NCBI GenBank assembly: GCA_027579435.1
Contig: JANBPK010000777.1
Coordinates: 83,815 to 147,814, forward strand
Direction of reading: 5' to 3'
DNA length: 64,000 bases
Source: Candolleomyces eurysporus
Lineage: Eukaryota; Basidiomycota; Agaricomycetes; Agaricales; Psathyrellaceae
Each line of letters opens with the position of its first letter. Positions within the stretch are counted from its first letter, which is position 1. A program made the translations under genes and the position numbers. Below the pieces are notes generated by a model. It saw nothing but the letters and a program-made list of their open reading frames with translations, searched no databases and was not told the origin of the DNA. Positions 22,224 through 33,816 of the stretch are shown here, piece after piece.

Positions 22224-25200
22224 TCAGGTTTTTTCTTTAGTGTCGTCACCTAGCCACAGCCAATAGTCCCAAAAAGCTGTATCTTCCGCTACTCCCGGAT
22301 TCATCCTCGTCGTCAATTTCTTTTCCCGTGGGCTGACATCCTGATAGATGTCTTTCCATCCATGTGAAGCTTGAAGCAATGCCTCCCAGACACTTTGGCT
22401 TTGGTGGGTCATGACGCCAAAGACATCCGGGCTCAATCCAGCAACCCAGATATCGAACGTCGTAAACGAGTTGCCACTTTTGCTCTTCCCACTCGGGACA
22501 ATCGAGATTGAAGGCCGTTTGGCCGCAAGCGCGAAAACGATGCGGATGACGGGGACATTCGTGGGTTCGTCGGTGGAGAAGAGCCCGGTCGAATAAGGAT
22601 CCATCGCTGTGAAAAGATCAATTTGAGGATTGTCCCCGTATTTCTCGTCATTCTTCGACTGCCAGAGAATAGCGCCGATATTCGAAGCAGCAAGCTTTGT
22701 GCCTTTGTAGAGATAGGGCATCACACCATCGATGCCAGAATGGTTATTGCCACATAAGACGGCAGCTCCTCTTGCGAACAGCCCAACAAGGTGTTTGGTG
22801 TTGACAATCTTGTGCTGGTGGACCTTGATCCAATGGGTGCAGTAAACGATGGCTCCCTCGAAGGTCGCTTTCAACGAGTAACGGGACTCTTGGCATTGTT
22901 CAGCGGTGAGGACCATTCCTTTCGCAGAGAGGATGTCTTGAGACTTGAAGAGTGCTTCGAGGAAGTCTGGTACCGTGCACGACCGTCCAATGCCCCCGTA
23001 CAATTCGGATTCGGAGCGTCTGACTGCTTGGTCGCGAGCCATCATCTGGGACAGGAGAACGACCATTTCGCCGCGATCGCCTTTGTGCACGGAAAACCCG
23101 CCTAGGATACCTCTCAAGGTAGTAGGGCAATCCATCCGGAAATGGCACATTGTGTAGTAAGCTGCTTCGGATAGGAGGGGTTCAGAGGGGGAGGTGGTAA
23201 CCATGCTTTCGAATCCCGCGTCGACCTTCAAGCACATTCTCATGTGACCCTCGACCTGCTGCTGTTGTTGGCTCTGAGCGATGTAGCTCGTGGAATTGAA
23301 CTCGATGGGCAACCGCTGAGATAGGCATGCAAGCATTTGTTCTTCTTCCAAATGTTTAATGTCGGTGATGGCTTTGCCGCCAACGAGTTTCATAGCTGCA
23401 TATTTTACGATGTTGTTCCTGATTTCGTTGCCTTCTGGGTCGTTGAAAGAGAAGATGGTGCCCCATCTATTGGATGTAAGTATGCGGCAGACCTGAAAGG
23501 AATGACACTCACAAAGGGCGTCCGTAACTTGCGATGAATTCAGGCGTGATCACAGTGCTGAAGTCCTCCGTTCCATCGCAATGGAGNTTTTTTTGCAAGT
23601 TGGTCGAACCCGAGAGCAACGAAAGGGCGATAGGCAGCAAAGTTGCCGTGAAGAAATCGTGCAGAGTAGTCCCGGGAGCTCGAAGAAGCAAATTGATCGA
23701 TCTTGCCCGTTGTTGAGAGGAAGAGTGTCACCAGCGACCGATTATCAAAATGATGACGCAAGGCCCGACGTAGCCCCGTAAAATTGGACCAAATGGACTT
23801 ATTCTTGTCGATAATAGGAGTACTCAAAGTGTGCGCTTCGTCGAACGCGATGATGATGAGCGGATTGTTGGTCCCTATGTCCGGCGACCGAACTGCCTTT
23901 CGTAGTCTGTTCACTAGAGCTTCCAGGGCTTGCTGAGCTCGATTCAAGGACCCAATTTTGGCTACGGGCGGCGGTATTGGGATGTTAGGGCGGGGGGACC
24001 GAGGTTTGAATCCTTCTGATGCAACGATCTGGGGTGAGGCGGATGAGCGCGACGGTACACAAAAGAAAGAAAGAGATAGAGAAGGGAAATTAAATGGAAA
24101 GGAAACAACAACCAACCTTGTTCATCTCGTCGGTCACAAGTTTGTAGAACCCTATACGATACGGTCCGTGTCCATTTGCTGACATACCAGACGACATATG
24201 CTTTCTGAATTTACTAGCGATTTCTTCGGGTCGATCGTTGTCATTGAATTCGCCCTCACCACTGTCCAGACCTAATCCATTGTCCAACGCGAGCACCGTG
24301 GTTTGGAAGAGCGCCTGTAGGAAAGCGCAGAAGAGCGAGTACCGGTCATCCTGCGTCCCTTGCCCTGTTCGACAGAGGAAGCTCTGAAGAATCTCGTCCG
24401 GAGGAGGATACCCTGTACGAATACGGTCGCAAGAAAGCGATGAGGCTTCTTTGGCTAAATTGAGGGGTTGACCACGCACCAGTTGTTCCCGGGGCCCGTA
24501 GGTTGATTGGGATGACAAAATGCTCCTTCGACATTTCGTCGACAGCACGCGATTTGCCCGTCCCCGAGGATTGTACGATGCTGGCATAGCGAGCATAGAG
24601 ATTGAGGGTCGCTTCGTTAGCTACACCATGAAGGTATGAGGATAATGCCTTTGCCACATCTCCTACGTAACGAACCTTCCAGGAATACTCGGCAGCTAAA
24701 GGTCAGGTTTGAGATGATGGCTTTTATCACAAAAGCAAACAAGCGACGAACTTGGGTTAGTGAGCTGTGCTGCTGAGAAAGGGTTGAGGACTACGAGAGG
24801 TGTCAGAGAACGATCCTTTCAATGAGAGTAACTTACAAAAGGAGTAGATTATGTTGAGCTGGTTTCTTACGGTGTCGATTTGGTTCTGGTTGTAATCTTT
24901 GAGAACTTGTTCGAGGCTCTGTTTGAGTTCGGGGTTATCGTCCACGAAAGCTCTGAGCCCATCGAGGCCCATTTTAGAGAACGGGTTGGATGGCTGTTCA
25001 TCAAGGTAACTGTTGAGCACGTCTTTGAGGATATCCAAAAGAGTCATAGAATCAATCGGTGATTTCGATCGCGACAAGCAAAAGGTCGTCGTTCTGACCA
25101 TATGCAATGCGTTTGGCGCCGGGGTCACCTGTCGATACGCAGGCAGATCGACGTCCATTGAGTCCTGAGTAGGGCTTGCTGTGCGCATTATTTTTCTGGA

Positions 25201-25245
25201 GTTCGATGCGGACCCTGCTTCACGAGGCCTCTTGCCCTGGTCCAT
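22224..25245 (-). CDS. P-loop NTPase, agaricomycete multicopy family (copy 2)
   Basis: This is the fuller paralogue of copy 1. It starts MDQGKRPREAGSASNSRK at 25245. A first exon of about 130 residues contains a proline- and charge-rich head (TASPTQDSMDVDLPAYR) and a helical part (SKMGLDGLRAFVDDNPEL) that copy 1 lacks. The core then follows as in copy 1: EYSWKVRYVGDVAKALSSYL, Walker A SIVQSSGTGKSRAVDEMSK, FVIPINLRAPGTTGYPPPD, Walker B IIIAFDEAHTLST, and a C-terminal exon (23393-22224) with NVPVIRIVFALAAKRPS, FDIWVAGLSPDVFGV and the end GDDTKEKT. The frame is unclear at 23587, where an N touches a T run; sequencing error is more likely than decay because the downstream frame (FSTVITPEFIASYGRPL) is conserved. 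The spacer between first exon and core contains small exons such as VLNPFSAAQLTQ. Function unknown. Confidence 0.68.
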
Positions 25246-25775
25246 AATGTGGTGGTGGTGGCCAAGATGAAGTTTCTGCCCGTTTAAGATCAGTGCGGTC
25301 GGTAAATGTCACGTGACTGGTGTGATGCCCATCATGTATCTACTCGTTATATATATACAGTTTCCAACTCAGACTCCTCACTCCTTCCCCTACTTCTCAC
25401 TGTTTCAGCCCTCTGCCGTTACGAAGCTTCAAGGGTCAAGGTTCAACTCCTCTTCTCTGTTTGTTGCTTGCGATATCAGACATATCATATGAATAAAGTA
25501 AATTAGAACGTCAAGCAGGCTCTTATTCGCCCCACAGACCAATGTGTTGGAGTCCGTTGTTGCTCAGACATGTGTAGCTACAATTTACAACTTCATGCAC
25601 GATCTAAGGGTACTAGTAATTTACATTTTTACTTACTCATTTTACTCTCAGTTGCACACGTTGCACGGTATAAAAGCCTCGATGTTCGAGGCAAAATCGA
25701 TAAACTCAATTCTCTTTCTGCGACATAATTCACCGCGCACAATCCAATTAAATTCACCCAAAACTTTATGGGAGC
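25246..25775. promoter_or_regulatory. promoter region of P-loop copy 2
   Basis: This lies upstream of the minus-strand start at 25245 and downstream of the biotin carboxylase stop. It contains a perfect CACGTG box inside gtcacgtgac (about 25311) and a TATA-like run (about 25347-25360). No coding exon was recognised. Confidence 0.4.
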
Positions 25776-28141
25776 CTACAATTTGCTCGAAGCCACCCAC
25801 TGACTCCTACTTCCATCCTCCTCAAGCACACAAGCCAACGTCCCTTCCCCAACAACCGCCCCAACCTTAACACCCTTCCCAGGCCTCTCGACAAACCCAT
25901 CAAACGGAGCCACAACCGAGTTTTCCATCTTCATCACACTCAACACCACAAGCGCCTCGCCTTTCCTAACACGCGACCGTTCCCTATCCTTTGTCGAATT
26001 TGAGGAGCCTCCTTTCTGCGGAGATAGAAGCGCAGAGTGCACCTCCACGACCTTGCCCGTCAACGGCACCCCAACATGCCTCGCATCATTCGGGTCCGCC
26101 AACTCGAACTCCCCAGCACTCCCAACCGCAGCCGATGTGCTCTGCTCGAGCTTAAACGCCAATTGCGGTGTACTAGACGATAAAGTTGTCTGTAAAACAC
26201 CCGAAAGCATTTCAGGGAATGCGTTCCTCCCAATACTCGATAGCGTCAGCGTATGCTTCGTCTCCAATTCTTTCTGGTCGGGAGGGGACAGTGTGAGCGT
26301 GAACAGTGAGCCTGGTTGAAGCATTGTAATCGTCGCTCCTCCGCCACCACCTCCGCTCGCTGCTGGTCCAGTGGGACTCGAATTCCCCGCAGGGGCGAAC
26401 CCTAACCCCCTAGGCACAACCCTCTCCCCGACGGCGTTATTCCCCAGCTCGAGAATCATAGCAGCATTCCGCTCAAGCCAAAGGGTATCAATATCCCCCG
26501 TCGACCAATCGGGATGCTCCAGGACCCCAGCGAGCACAGCGGCGTTCGTCCTGACTGCACTCATCCCGCTTCCGCTCCCAAGGTTGGTGTTGCCAAGACT
26601 AAACTCCCGGACCACCCTCCTCGCTTTCTGCGTCATCTCCTCAAAACTCCTCCCTCTAACAACAAACTTGGCAAGGAGCGAATCAAACTCCGTCCCAACC
26701 GTCCACTCAGCAGGACCATGTCCGTTACTCGAGAGCCACGTATCGATTCGAACGCCCCGGCCTGCGGGCCAGGTGAGGTCCGCAGCACGGATGGTGCCCG
26801 GAGAGAGCTGGAAATTCTTCGAGGGGTCTTCAGCTGTCAGACGGAGCTGGACAGCAAAAGCAGTGGGATGTGGGAGAGGTTTATCCAGGTATAAGGTGCG
26901 GAGAGAAGTGTCGGGAGTGAAGAGGAGAAGTTGGGCTCGAAGGAGGTCGAAGTCGACGACTTCCTCTGTAGGTAGATATACATAGAGGACAAGATGAGTG
27001 AGTAGAAGAAGGGAGTGAAGAGGCAAATGCGAGAACGTACCGGTCACTGTATGCTCGACTTGGACTCGAGGGTTGATTTCGAGAAAGACCCATTCACCGG
27101 TCTTTGAGTTTACGAGAAACTCGAACGTTCCGAGACCCTTGTACCAAAGCTCGGTTGCCAGAGAAAGCGAGGCGTTTATCAGGGGTTGTACACCCGAGCG
27201 AGGTAGGCGTGAGGGTGCTGTCTGCAAGGAAATCAATATCTTGAACCAATTAGAGAAAGCGTACGTACCTCTACAATCTTCTGGAACCTGACATAAGGGA
27301 AATCGTTACCAAATGTGTCTGAATATAAAAGGGAAATGGCTCACCGTCTTTGAACACTACATTCTCTCTCCCAAAGATGGTTGACCCTCCCAGTCCCATC
27401 CCCAATAATCTGAACCTCGATATGCTTCCAACCAGGCCCCGTCAAGGCCTTCTCCACAAAAACTTGCTTCGAAGGACTCTCTCCTAAACACCTATTGAAG
27501 GCTTCGTCCACATCTTCGGCTCTGGACACGACTCGAATGCCTCTCCCGCCTCCACCGTCAAGCGCTTTGATCATGACAGGGTACCCGACCTGCTGACCAA
27601 AGGTTAGGACGTCCTGGGAGGAGGAAACACGTCTTCCTGGAGCAATATTGACTTTCAGAGCGGTCGCTAGTTCCCGCGAAAGCATCTTGTCTGATGCGAT
27701 GCGAAGGGTATCAGGGGACGGTCCAACGAAGGTGATGGCTGGAGCGCATTTTGAGAGTGATTGGGACAATTCAGGGTTCTCACTCAGGAACCCGTAGCCT
27801 GGGTGAACGTGAGTGCATTTGGCTCTAGATATTACATGTTTAGTTCCAACTTTGACAACATGATTTTGGATTGAAGCCTCACCGAGAAGCAATCGCAGCA
27901 ATGACTTCGACATTCATAAAATCCCCTACGCTCTCGAGCTTGACAGCTTCATCTGCATAGGCTGCATGGCTCGCATCTTTGGAGAGATATACAGCAACCG
28001 TGGACCATCCCAGTTCGCGAGCAGAACGTAGGATTCGAATGGCAACTGGACGTTACAGGGGCATGAGTAACGCTTTGGATAGATACGAGGGCAAGTGCAC
28101 TCACTTTCGCCTCTGTTTGCGACCAGGACCTTTGATACCAT
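25776..28141 (-). CDS. acyl-CoA carboxylase, biotin carboxylase/BCCP subunit
   Basis: This subunit carboxylates its own biotin using ATP and bicarbonate. It starts MVSKVLVANRGE at 28141, directly on the biotin carboxylase fold, with no presequence. Then come AIRILRSARELGWSTVAVY, SHAAYADEAVKLESVGDF, CTHVHPGYGFLSENPELS, the ATP-grasp glycine loop VMIKALDGGGGRGIRVV, HIEVQIIGDG, ECSVQRR, EFLVNSKTGEWVFLEINPR with VQVEHTVT, and a BC C-terminal part. The C-terminal biotinyl domain has VLSVMKMENSVVAPFDGFVE, whose Lys in MKM is the biotin site. It ends QWVASSKL, and SKL is a canonical peroxisomal PTS1. There is no carboxyltransferase domain, so it needs a partner, and the divergent gene at 28338 supplies one. 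Methylcrotonyl- or propionyl-CoA are possible substrates; sequence alone does not decide. Confidence 0.88.
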
Positions 28142-28337
28142 TGCGGGGAAAGATAACTAGAGTCCGGTGTGGGTATGGGGAATGCGGGGGGCGGGGAAGC
28201 TGTTCATCTTGATTTCGAGGGTCGAGAGCACCGGTTACTCTCGATGCCGATGTTAGGGGCTCGGTCAATCCCATCAAGTTTCCCCACATCCTGAAATCCC
28301 AGACCGAATCTAGACGTAGGTGCATCCTCTCACAGCC
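28142..28337. promoter_or_regulatory. bidirectional promoter of the carboxylase pair
   Basis: Only 196 bp separate the two divergent start codons, so the genes probably share control elements. This fits two subunits needed in fixed proportion. Confidence 0.6.
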
Positions 28338-30814
28338 ATGCCCGACGACGTCAAAGACCAGAACGCTAGCAAGGAGCCCAGCGTAGATGATGATGGCAAG
28401 AGTTGGGAGGTGCGCTCACCATTTCTCACGACGGCTCTGCACTCAACCGCGTCGCGTCCAACCCATAGGGACCTCTTCGGCAACTCCGCTTTCAACAACA
28501 GCTTGTTCGTTCTCCCAATACCAAAGATCGAGGATACGTACGACAGAAGGCCAACAACAAGCTTTGGGTCCGGGAGCGACTAGACGCGTTTCTGGACCAG
28601 AATTCGTTCACCGAGGTTGGGTCTATCACCGGACAGCCAGTGTTTGACGAGAAGACTGGGAAGTTGGTCTCATTTGTACCTGCGTATGCAAATCATCTTC
28701 CTTTCTACATAAGGCTTTCTCATCTGACATGCATTCGTGCTCAGGAACTCTGTGACAGGATGGGGCAAACTCGATGGCCGCAAGGTTTTCGTTACAGCCG
28801 ACGATTTCAGCGTCAGGGGTGGACACGCTGACGGAGGAATCATGAATAAACCTATCTACGGAGAAGTTAGCACTTCTATTTCTAAACCTTGTAGGCTCTG
28901 GAACCTGATGCACCTTTAGACAGTAGCGAGACGTGCTCGCGTTCCGTTGGTAAGAAATGCTTGTCTCTACACATCTTCAACAGTTATTGAGGTGAAAAAT
29001 AGATTCGTTTGCTCGATGGGTCAAGCGGTGGTGGAAGTGTCGCACTATGTAGGCAGCTATTCAGTTTCTCTCTCCAATTGGCTGCGTCATGACGACTGCT
29101 CTCTTGCTAGACCTGTCCATGGGATCGACCTACATACCACAGATGAACATCCTCAGCAATAGCATTGAGGCTCTCTCTGTCATCCCGGTCGTTTCGGCTC
29201 TTCTTGGTCCCGTCGTGGGACTAGCTGCAGCGAAAGCTGCTATCAGTCATTTCAGGTAACGCTTGAGTCGCTCCAAAATGCATCCTTTTAATTGACTGGA
29301 ATTGTATTATAGCGTCATGGTCAAAGACCTGAGCCAGGTACCCACCTTCGTCCCATCTCCCAACCCCCACGCAACTCACCTATGCTTTTAGCTCTTCGCA
29401 GCCGGTCCACCCGTAGTCAAACAAGCCACCTTCGAAGACCTCTCAAAGTCTGATCTCGGCGGGTGGGACATCCACGCGACCAATGGAACTGTGGACAACG
29501 TCGCTTCTTCCGAATCCGATGCCTTCCAACAAATTCGTACCTTCCTTTCGTACCTTCCATCTTCCATGTTCTCGTTACCTCCCGTCCTACCATGTAAGGA
29601 CCCTGCAGATCGTCGAGACGAGGGACTCTTTGATATCATCCCGAGGAGACGATCAAGGCCGTATGACATTCGGAAAATCATTAACGCCGTAGTTGATGTC
29701 AATGTCGCTCCCGACGAAGACGGGGGCGCTGTGTCAACGTTCTTCGAGATTGGGGCGTATTGGGGAAGGAGTATCGTCACTGGATTGGCGCGCATATCAG
29801 GCCGACCGATCGGTGTCTTGACTAGTGATTGCAAAGTCAATGGAGGTAAGTCCAAACTACTGCTTTCGTTCGAGGCAAAAGTTTTATGCTCATGTTGACA
29901 TTCAGGCGCCATTGACGCCATGGGCAGTCAAAAGACTGCCAAGTTCGTCAACCTCTGCAACCATTTCGGGTACGCTCAATGTCTTCATGGTCTATCTTCT
30001 TGATATGGTGGAATCTCACCTCACTTACAGACTGCCAATCCTCAACCTCGTCGACCAACCAGGTTTCGCTATTGGTAAGTAACACACGAATTTTAACTTT
30101 CCCTCAAATTCGAATTAAAGGTCGCCGAACGAGCTAATAACTGGCGGTGTTGTTAGGTTCGCAGGCAGAAAGAATGGCCACAATCAGGCACGGTGCAGCG
30201 GCGATGGTCGCCATGTACAACGCCTCCGTCCCATTCTACACCATCATCATCCGCCGAGCATTCGGTGTAGCCGGGTGTGCTTTCGCGGACCCGGAAAACG
30301 GGAAAGGGATCCGTGTCGCATGGTGCGTCACTTTCTCCGTCTGCCTCTCTCCCAGTTCATCAGCTGAATACTCGTTTTGAAGGCCTTCGGGTGACTGGGG
30401 CTCCCTACCCCTCGAAGGCGGCATCGAAGCCGCGTACAAACGCCAACTCGACCTGGCAGGGTCCGAGTCCCCCGAAGCCCGGGAAAAGCTCATGGCGGAG
30501 CTCCTCGACAAGTTCGAGGACGTTCGGAGTCCCCAGAAGACGGCGAATAAGTTTGGGATTGAGGAGATTATTGATCCCAGGGATACGAGGCCTTTGGTTT
30601 GTGAGGTAAGCAGTAAACCTACTCCTTCTTCTCATAATATCATCATTCCCTGGTCCGAATGTGACGAATGCTAACGATGTTTCTTTTGCGTTATGTTTTG
30701 CTTTGACAGTGGGTGGAGCATGTATATGGAACGGTGCTACCGCAGCTGGTTACATACAAACAAGCAACTGTTATCGGCGATAGCGTCCCTCCAGGCCGTG
30801 GGTATAAGCTTTAA
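28338..30814 (+). CDS. acyl-CoA carboxylase, carboxyltransferase subunit
   Basis: This subunit moves the carboxyl group from biotin to an acyl-CoA. It starts MPDDVKDQNASKEPSVDDD, an acidic head without features of a mitochondrial presequence. Further motifs are DAFLDQNSFTEVG, FDEKTGKLVSFVPANSVTGW, GRKVFVTADDFSVRGGHADG, and IRLLDGSSGGGSVA, the crotonase-fold oxyanion loop. Next come NILSNSIEALSVIPVVSALL, TFEDLSKSDLGGWDIHAT, the C-terminal half KFVNLCNHFGLPILNLVDQP, GFAIGSQAERMATIRHGAAA and IIIRRAFGVAGCAFADPEN. It ends QLVTYKQATVIGDSV and GRGYKL. All exons join in frame. The final tripeptide YKL resembles, but does not meet, the PTS1 consensus, so import might depend on the SKL-bearing partner. 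Together with the divergent gene it should form a heteromeric carboxylase. Confidence 0.88.
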
Positions 30815-33366
30815 CGCGAACCCTCTTTCTCTCTGTGTTGCACATGTTATCGAAGACTCACTGTCGAAATTCCATAGCATTTTTCATCTTATTTCCATGC
30901 TGTCTGTCAATGAGTGGAAGAACGTCGGAGATGTTGATTGTGTAGGTGCGTATTTCTTACTGTATCTGGGGAGAAGCCTGTGGGTGGCACTTCGATGGAA
31001 TCAACTTGCATACGATCTTCTTCCGAGAGAGTCACCCTCCATCTTAATAGATCCAGAGGCACTCAGCCAGTCTATTGAGAAGCAGGGCAGAACGCCTAAT
31101 CATTAATCATGATCCATGATCGAGGCAGCCTGATATCCACTCTATAGATTCCAAGAGAAGATGTGTATTGAAGATAGAGAGGAGATCCATAGGTCGGATT
31201 ATACTCGGTCCGTGCACCTCTTCTTGTGCTAAATCCTATGCCGCTGATTGGGACTGACACGTATGTGTGTTCCATTCCAGTTGATACGATGCAACGGGCG
31301 TCTGTGCTCAAGTTCAATCTCTCAAATTTGGGGTGCTCGCCGGCAACATATCTGGAAGCGATCACCATGCATCAACGATGCGTGAATGAATGGACAATGA
31401 TGCGTGACTAGCGGCTGTTTGAGGCAACCTTTCTATCTAAGGCAGGCAATCCCACATCCGGATTGCGATGTATGTACTGGAAGTTTTTTCCAACTTCTTG
31501 GATGGTACACCGGCACTCGCACCCAAGCTTTGCCCTCCTACTCTTTTGAGAAGGAAGCCGCCTGGAAGGGTGCACGGAGCTTGCAAGCAGGCGGCTTTCT
31601 CCACACATGAAGTTCTTGAGAAGCAGACCCTTGAAAGGGTGCACGGAGCTTCAAACAGCTCTCCTCACGTACAAAGTTCTTGAGAAGGAAACCCTTGAAA
31701 CGGGTTTGAACGGGCCGCCGTTGGGAGAATGGGTGAGTTTCCGACTCGCTATGGTGTATCGTGATCAATCCGAGAGAAAGAAAGGAAGAAGTTTCTATTG
31801 GAAGAAGAAGAGGGCGAGCGACAAGTGAGTTCTGTACGGTGAGTAGAAGGAGATGTGATTACTAACCACCTATCGCAGGCTGTGGCCTATAATATGATCT
31901 TCTTCTCATCGCCCGTACTGATTCGAACGTTCGAGGCGCTGAAAGCAAGTCCATCTGATGGTTTCGGGAAAATCGCGACCCCTTCAGCGGAAGCGAGAAA
32001 CAAGAAACTTATCTTTCACAGCGAACGAGTGTCTAGATGCTCTCATCCTCCTACTCGGCACCAACGGCTGCTGCCCTAGACCTCGAGAGAATGCCTCAAT
32101 GTGACGTTGTTGGATGCCCCACGGACGTTGTATACTCAAAAGTCGCGTTTTTTCGCCACCCGGAAGTTGTATGGTGTGTGTAATTATAACTTCTTGTATG
32201 AGCCAAGTCTACTACCGTGCACACGGGCTTACTTTCTTATGTTAGTTCTGGTGGCCGCGGCCGGGCTTTGCTGATCATACATCCTTTCGCAGATAGCTAA
32301 TTACCCTCCTCCATCTTCCTCGGGAGAGAACGGGGGGAGCGCTAGCCAAGCCAAACTCGAGTTGGACTGTGCAGTTACGCTCCCACTGCGGAGAACTCAG
32401 TTCCGAATGTCAGCTCACGGGAGTTGGGTTAGCTTGGATTACACATCTTCTCGCAGCAGATCAGCTGTTTTCTAATCTCCTTCGGAATGATTCAAACGCA
32501 TCCCCGACACCCTCGCTGGACCCTGGTGTCAGGTAAGGTAAGTTGTGCGGCGGGCGAGCTAATTATAGATGTCACTGTGATTTCAGAGTTTCCAAGTTGT
32601 CCGGGAATCGGGTATCCAAAACTTCAAAGGTGTCCTGGGTCCCAAAAGTTGTTGACTCATCCCCGACTTCCACCGACGACGTATGCAACGACGTCATGGA
32701 AATGGCCAAAGGAGTACGGGGACTGGGCAGACGTCCTCAAAGTAGCATGCTCTTCCAAAGCCCCCTTCACCCTGAAATTTTTGGTCCATTCAAAGGACGT
32801 TTTACGGCAAAGAAGCGAAGCAAGATGACTGAGGACAAAACCAAAACTAGCTTCTTACATATCTGAATCGCAATCACTACCGCTTTCGAGCAGAGATTAC
32901 TTTTTCTCTATCGCACCTGAAATGCCGGTGAAAGACCCTGCCTCGACCACGAGGGGTAATCCCAAAAGACCTAGCTAGTATGGAATTAGTCGAGGGATAG
33001 AGCTAATACAGTATTGTACAACAATGGCATATATAACAATGGAAACGACAATGCAGCGGTGTGTGTGTGAGGGTAGGCATGTAGTAGTATGGAGGCGGTG
33101 GTGAGGAGGTGGTGAGAGGAGAGGAGGTAGCAATGCAATAAAGATGAAAGATGACGAGCGATACGCGATACAATAGAAATACACAATGCAAATTGTCCCC
33201 GAGGACCAAATCCCAGAAATCATAACATAACGTTAGCACAGCGAAAAAAGAAGGACCCGTACGTAGGTAGGTGGGTAATAGACCTGAGTCACAAACGTGA
33301 GGTAGTAACACAGAGTGTTGACGTTCACGAGAGCCCAAGAGATAGATGCCTTGGTATGTACCACAG
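30815..33366. other. gene-poor region
   Basis: No gene was recognised in 2.5 kb. Open frames at 31096-31368 (minus, about 90 codons) and 32487-32866 (plus, two overlapping frames) resemble nothing known to me. A GT/GA-rich stretch lies at 33058-33130. Confidence 0.4.
31544..31745. repeat. degenerate tandem repeat, about 66-bp unit, three units
   Basis: Three successive units begin with gagaaggaagcc, gagaagcagaccc and gagaaggaaaccc. The first two share gggtgcacggagctt and end in a tc-rich part closing with aagttctt. Unit three diverges after aacccttgaaacggg. Confidence 0.7.
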
Positions 33367-33816
33367 CTACCGCTGACGATACCTCTGGCTGGTGTAATAC
33401 GACGACGGTGAGGGTCTCGACGGCTGCGATGGGATTCTGGATTTTCGGGGGTCGGCCGTAAACTTCCTTAGCCGTTCCATAAGGCCTTTCGCAAGGAACA
33501 CAGTATCATTCTCCTCTTCATAGCGGAGGAGAGAGTCGTCTATGGGTTCGATGACTTGGAAATCCGCCGGATGCAGTGTGGCACTCTCGGCGAAGCGGAA
33601 GATGGTGATGAATTCGTGTCTGAAGATGTTCACGTCGATGGGTGTGAAAGCGGAGGGTGGCGTTGCACCAGACACTGTAAGTGTAGCTCTATGTCAGAAG
33701 GCTTGTCACTCGGAACAACTAGGTCGTACGTACTTTGCACAAGACAAATGTCGCCTCTGACTCGAGCAAAGGCGAACTGGCCGTCATATANGGGGGGCAG
33801 GATAGGCACTCGACAT
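33367..33816 (-). CDS. small conserved-looking protein, unrecognised
   Basis: A two-exon gene of about 130 residues. Exon 1 starts MSSAYPAP at 33816, crosses an ambiguous G run with an N at 33791, and continues YDGQFAFARVRGDICLVQ. A gtacgt donor and a ttacag acceptor join it to MSGATPPSAFTPIDVNIFRH. The rest reads EFITIFRFAESATLHPADF, VIEPIDDSLLRYEEENDTVF and LAKGLMERLRKFTADPRK, ending in a Ser/Arg-rich tail. No signal peptide or membrane segment is visible. Composition and splice signals support a real gene, but I cannot assign a family. Confidence 0.5.

Noticed and set aside
25776..30814. Secondary-metabolite cluster around the carboxylase pair
   Set aside because: No polyketide synthase, NRPS, terpene synthase or tailoring enzymes are adjacent.
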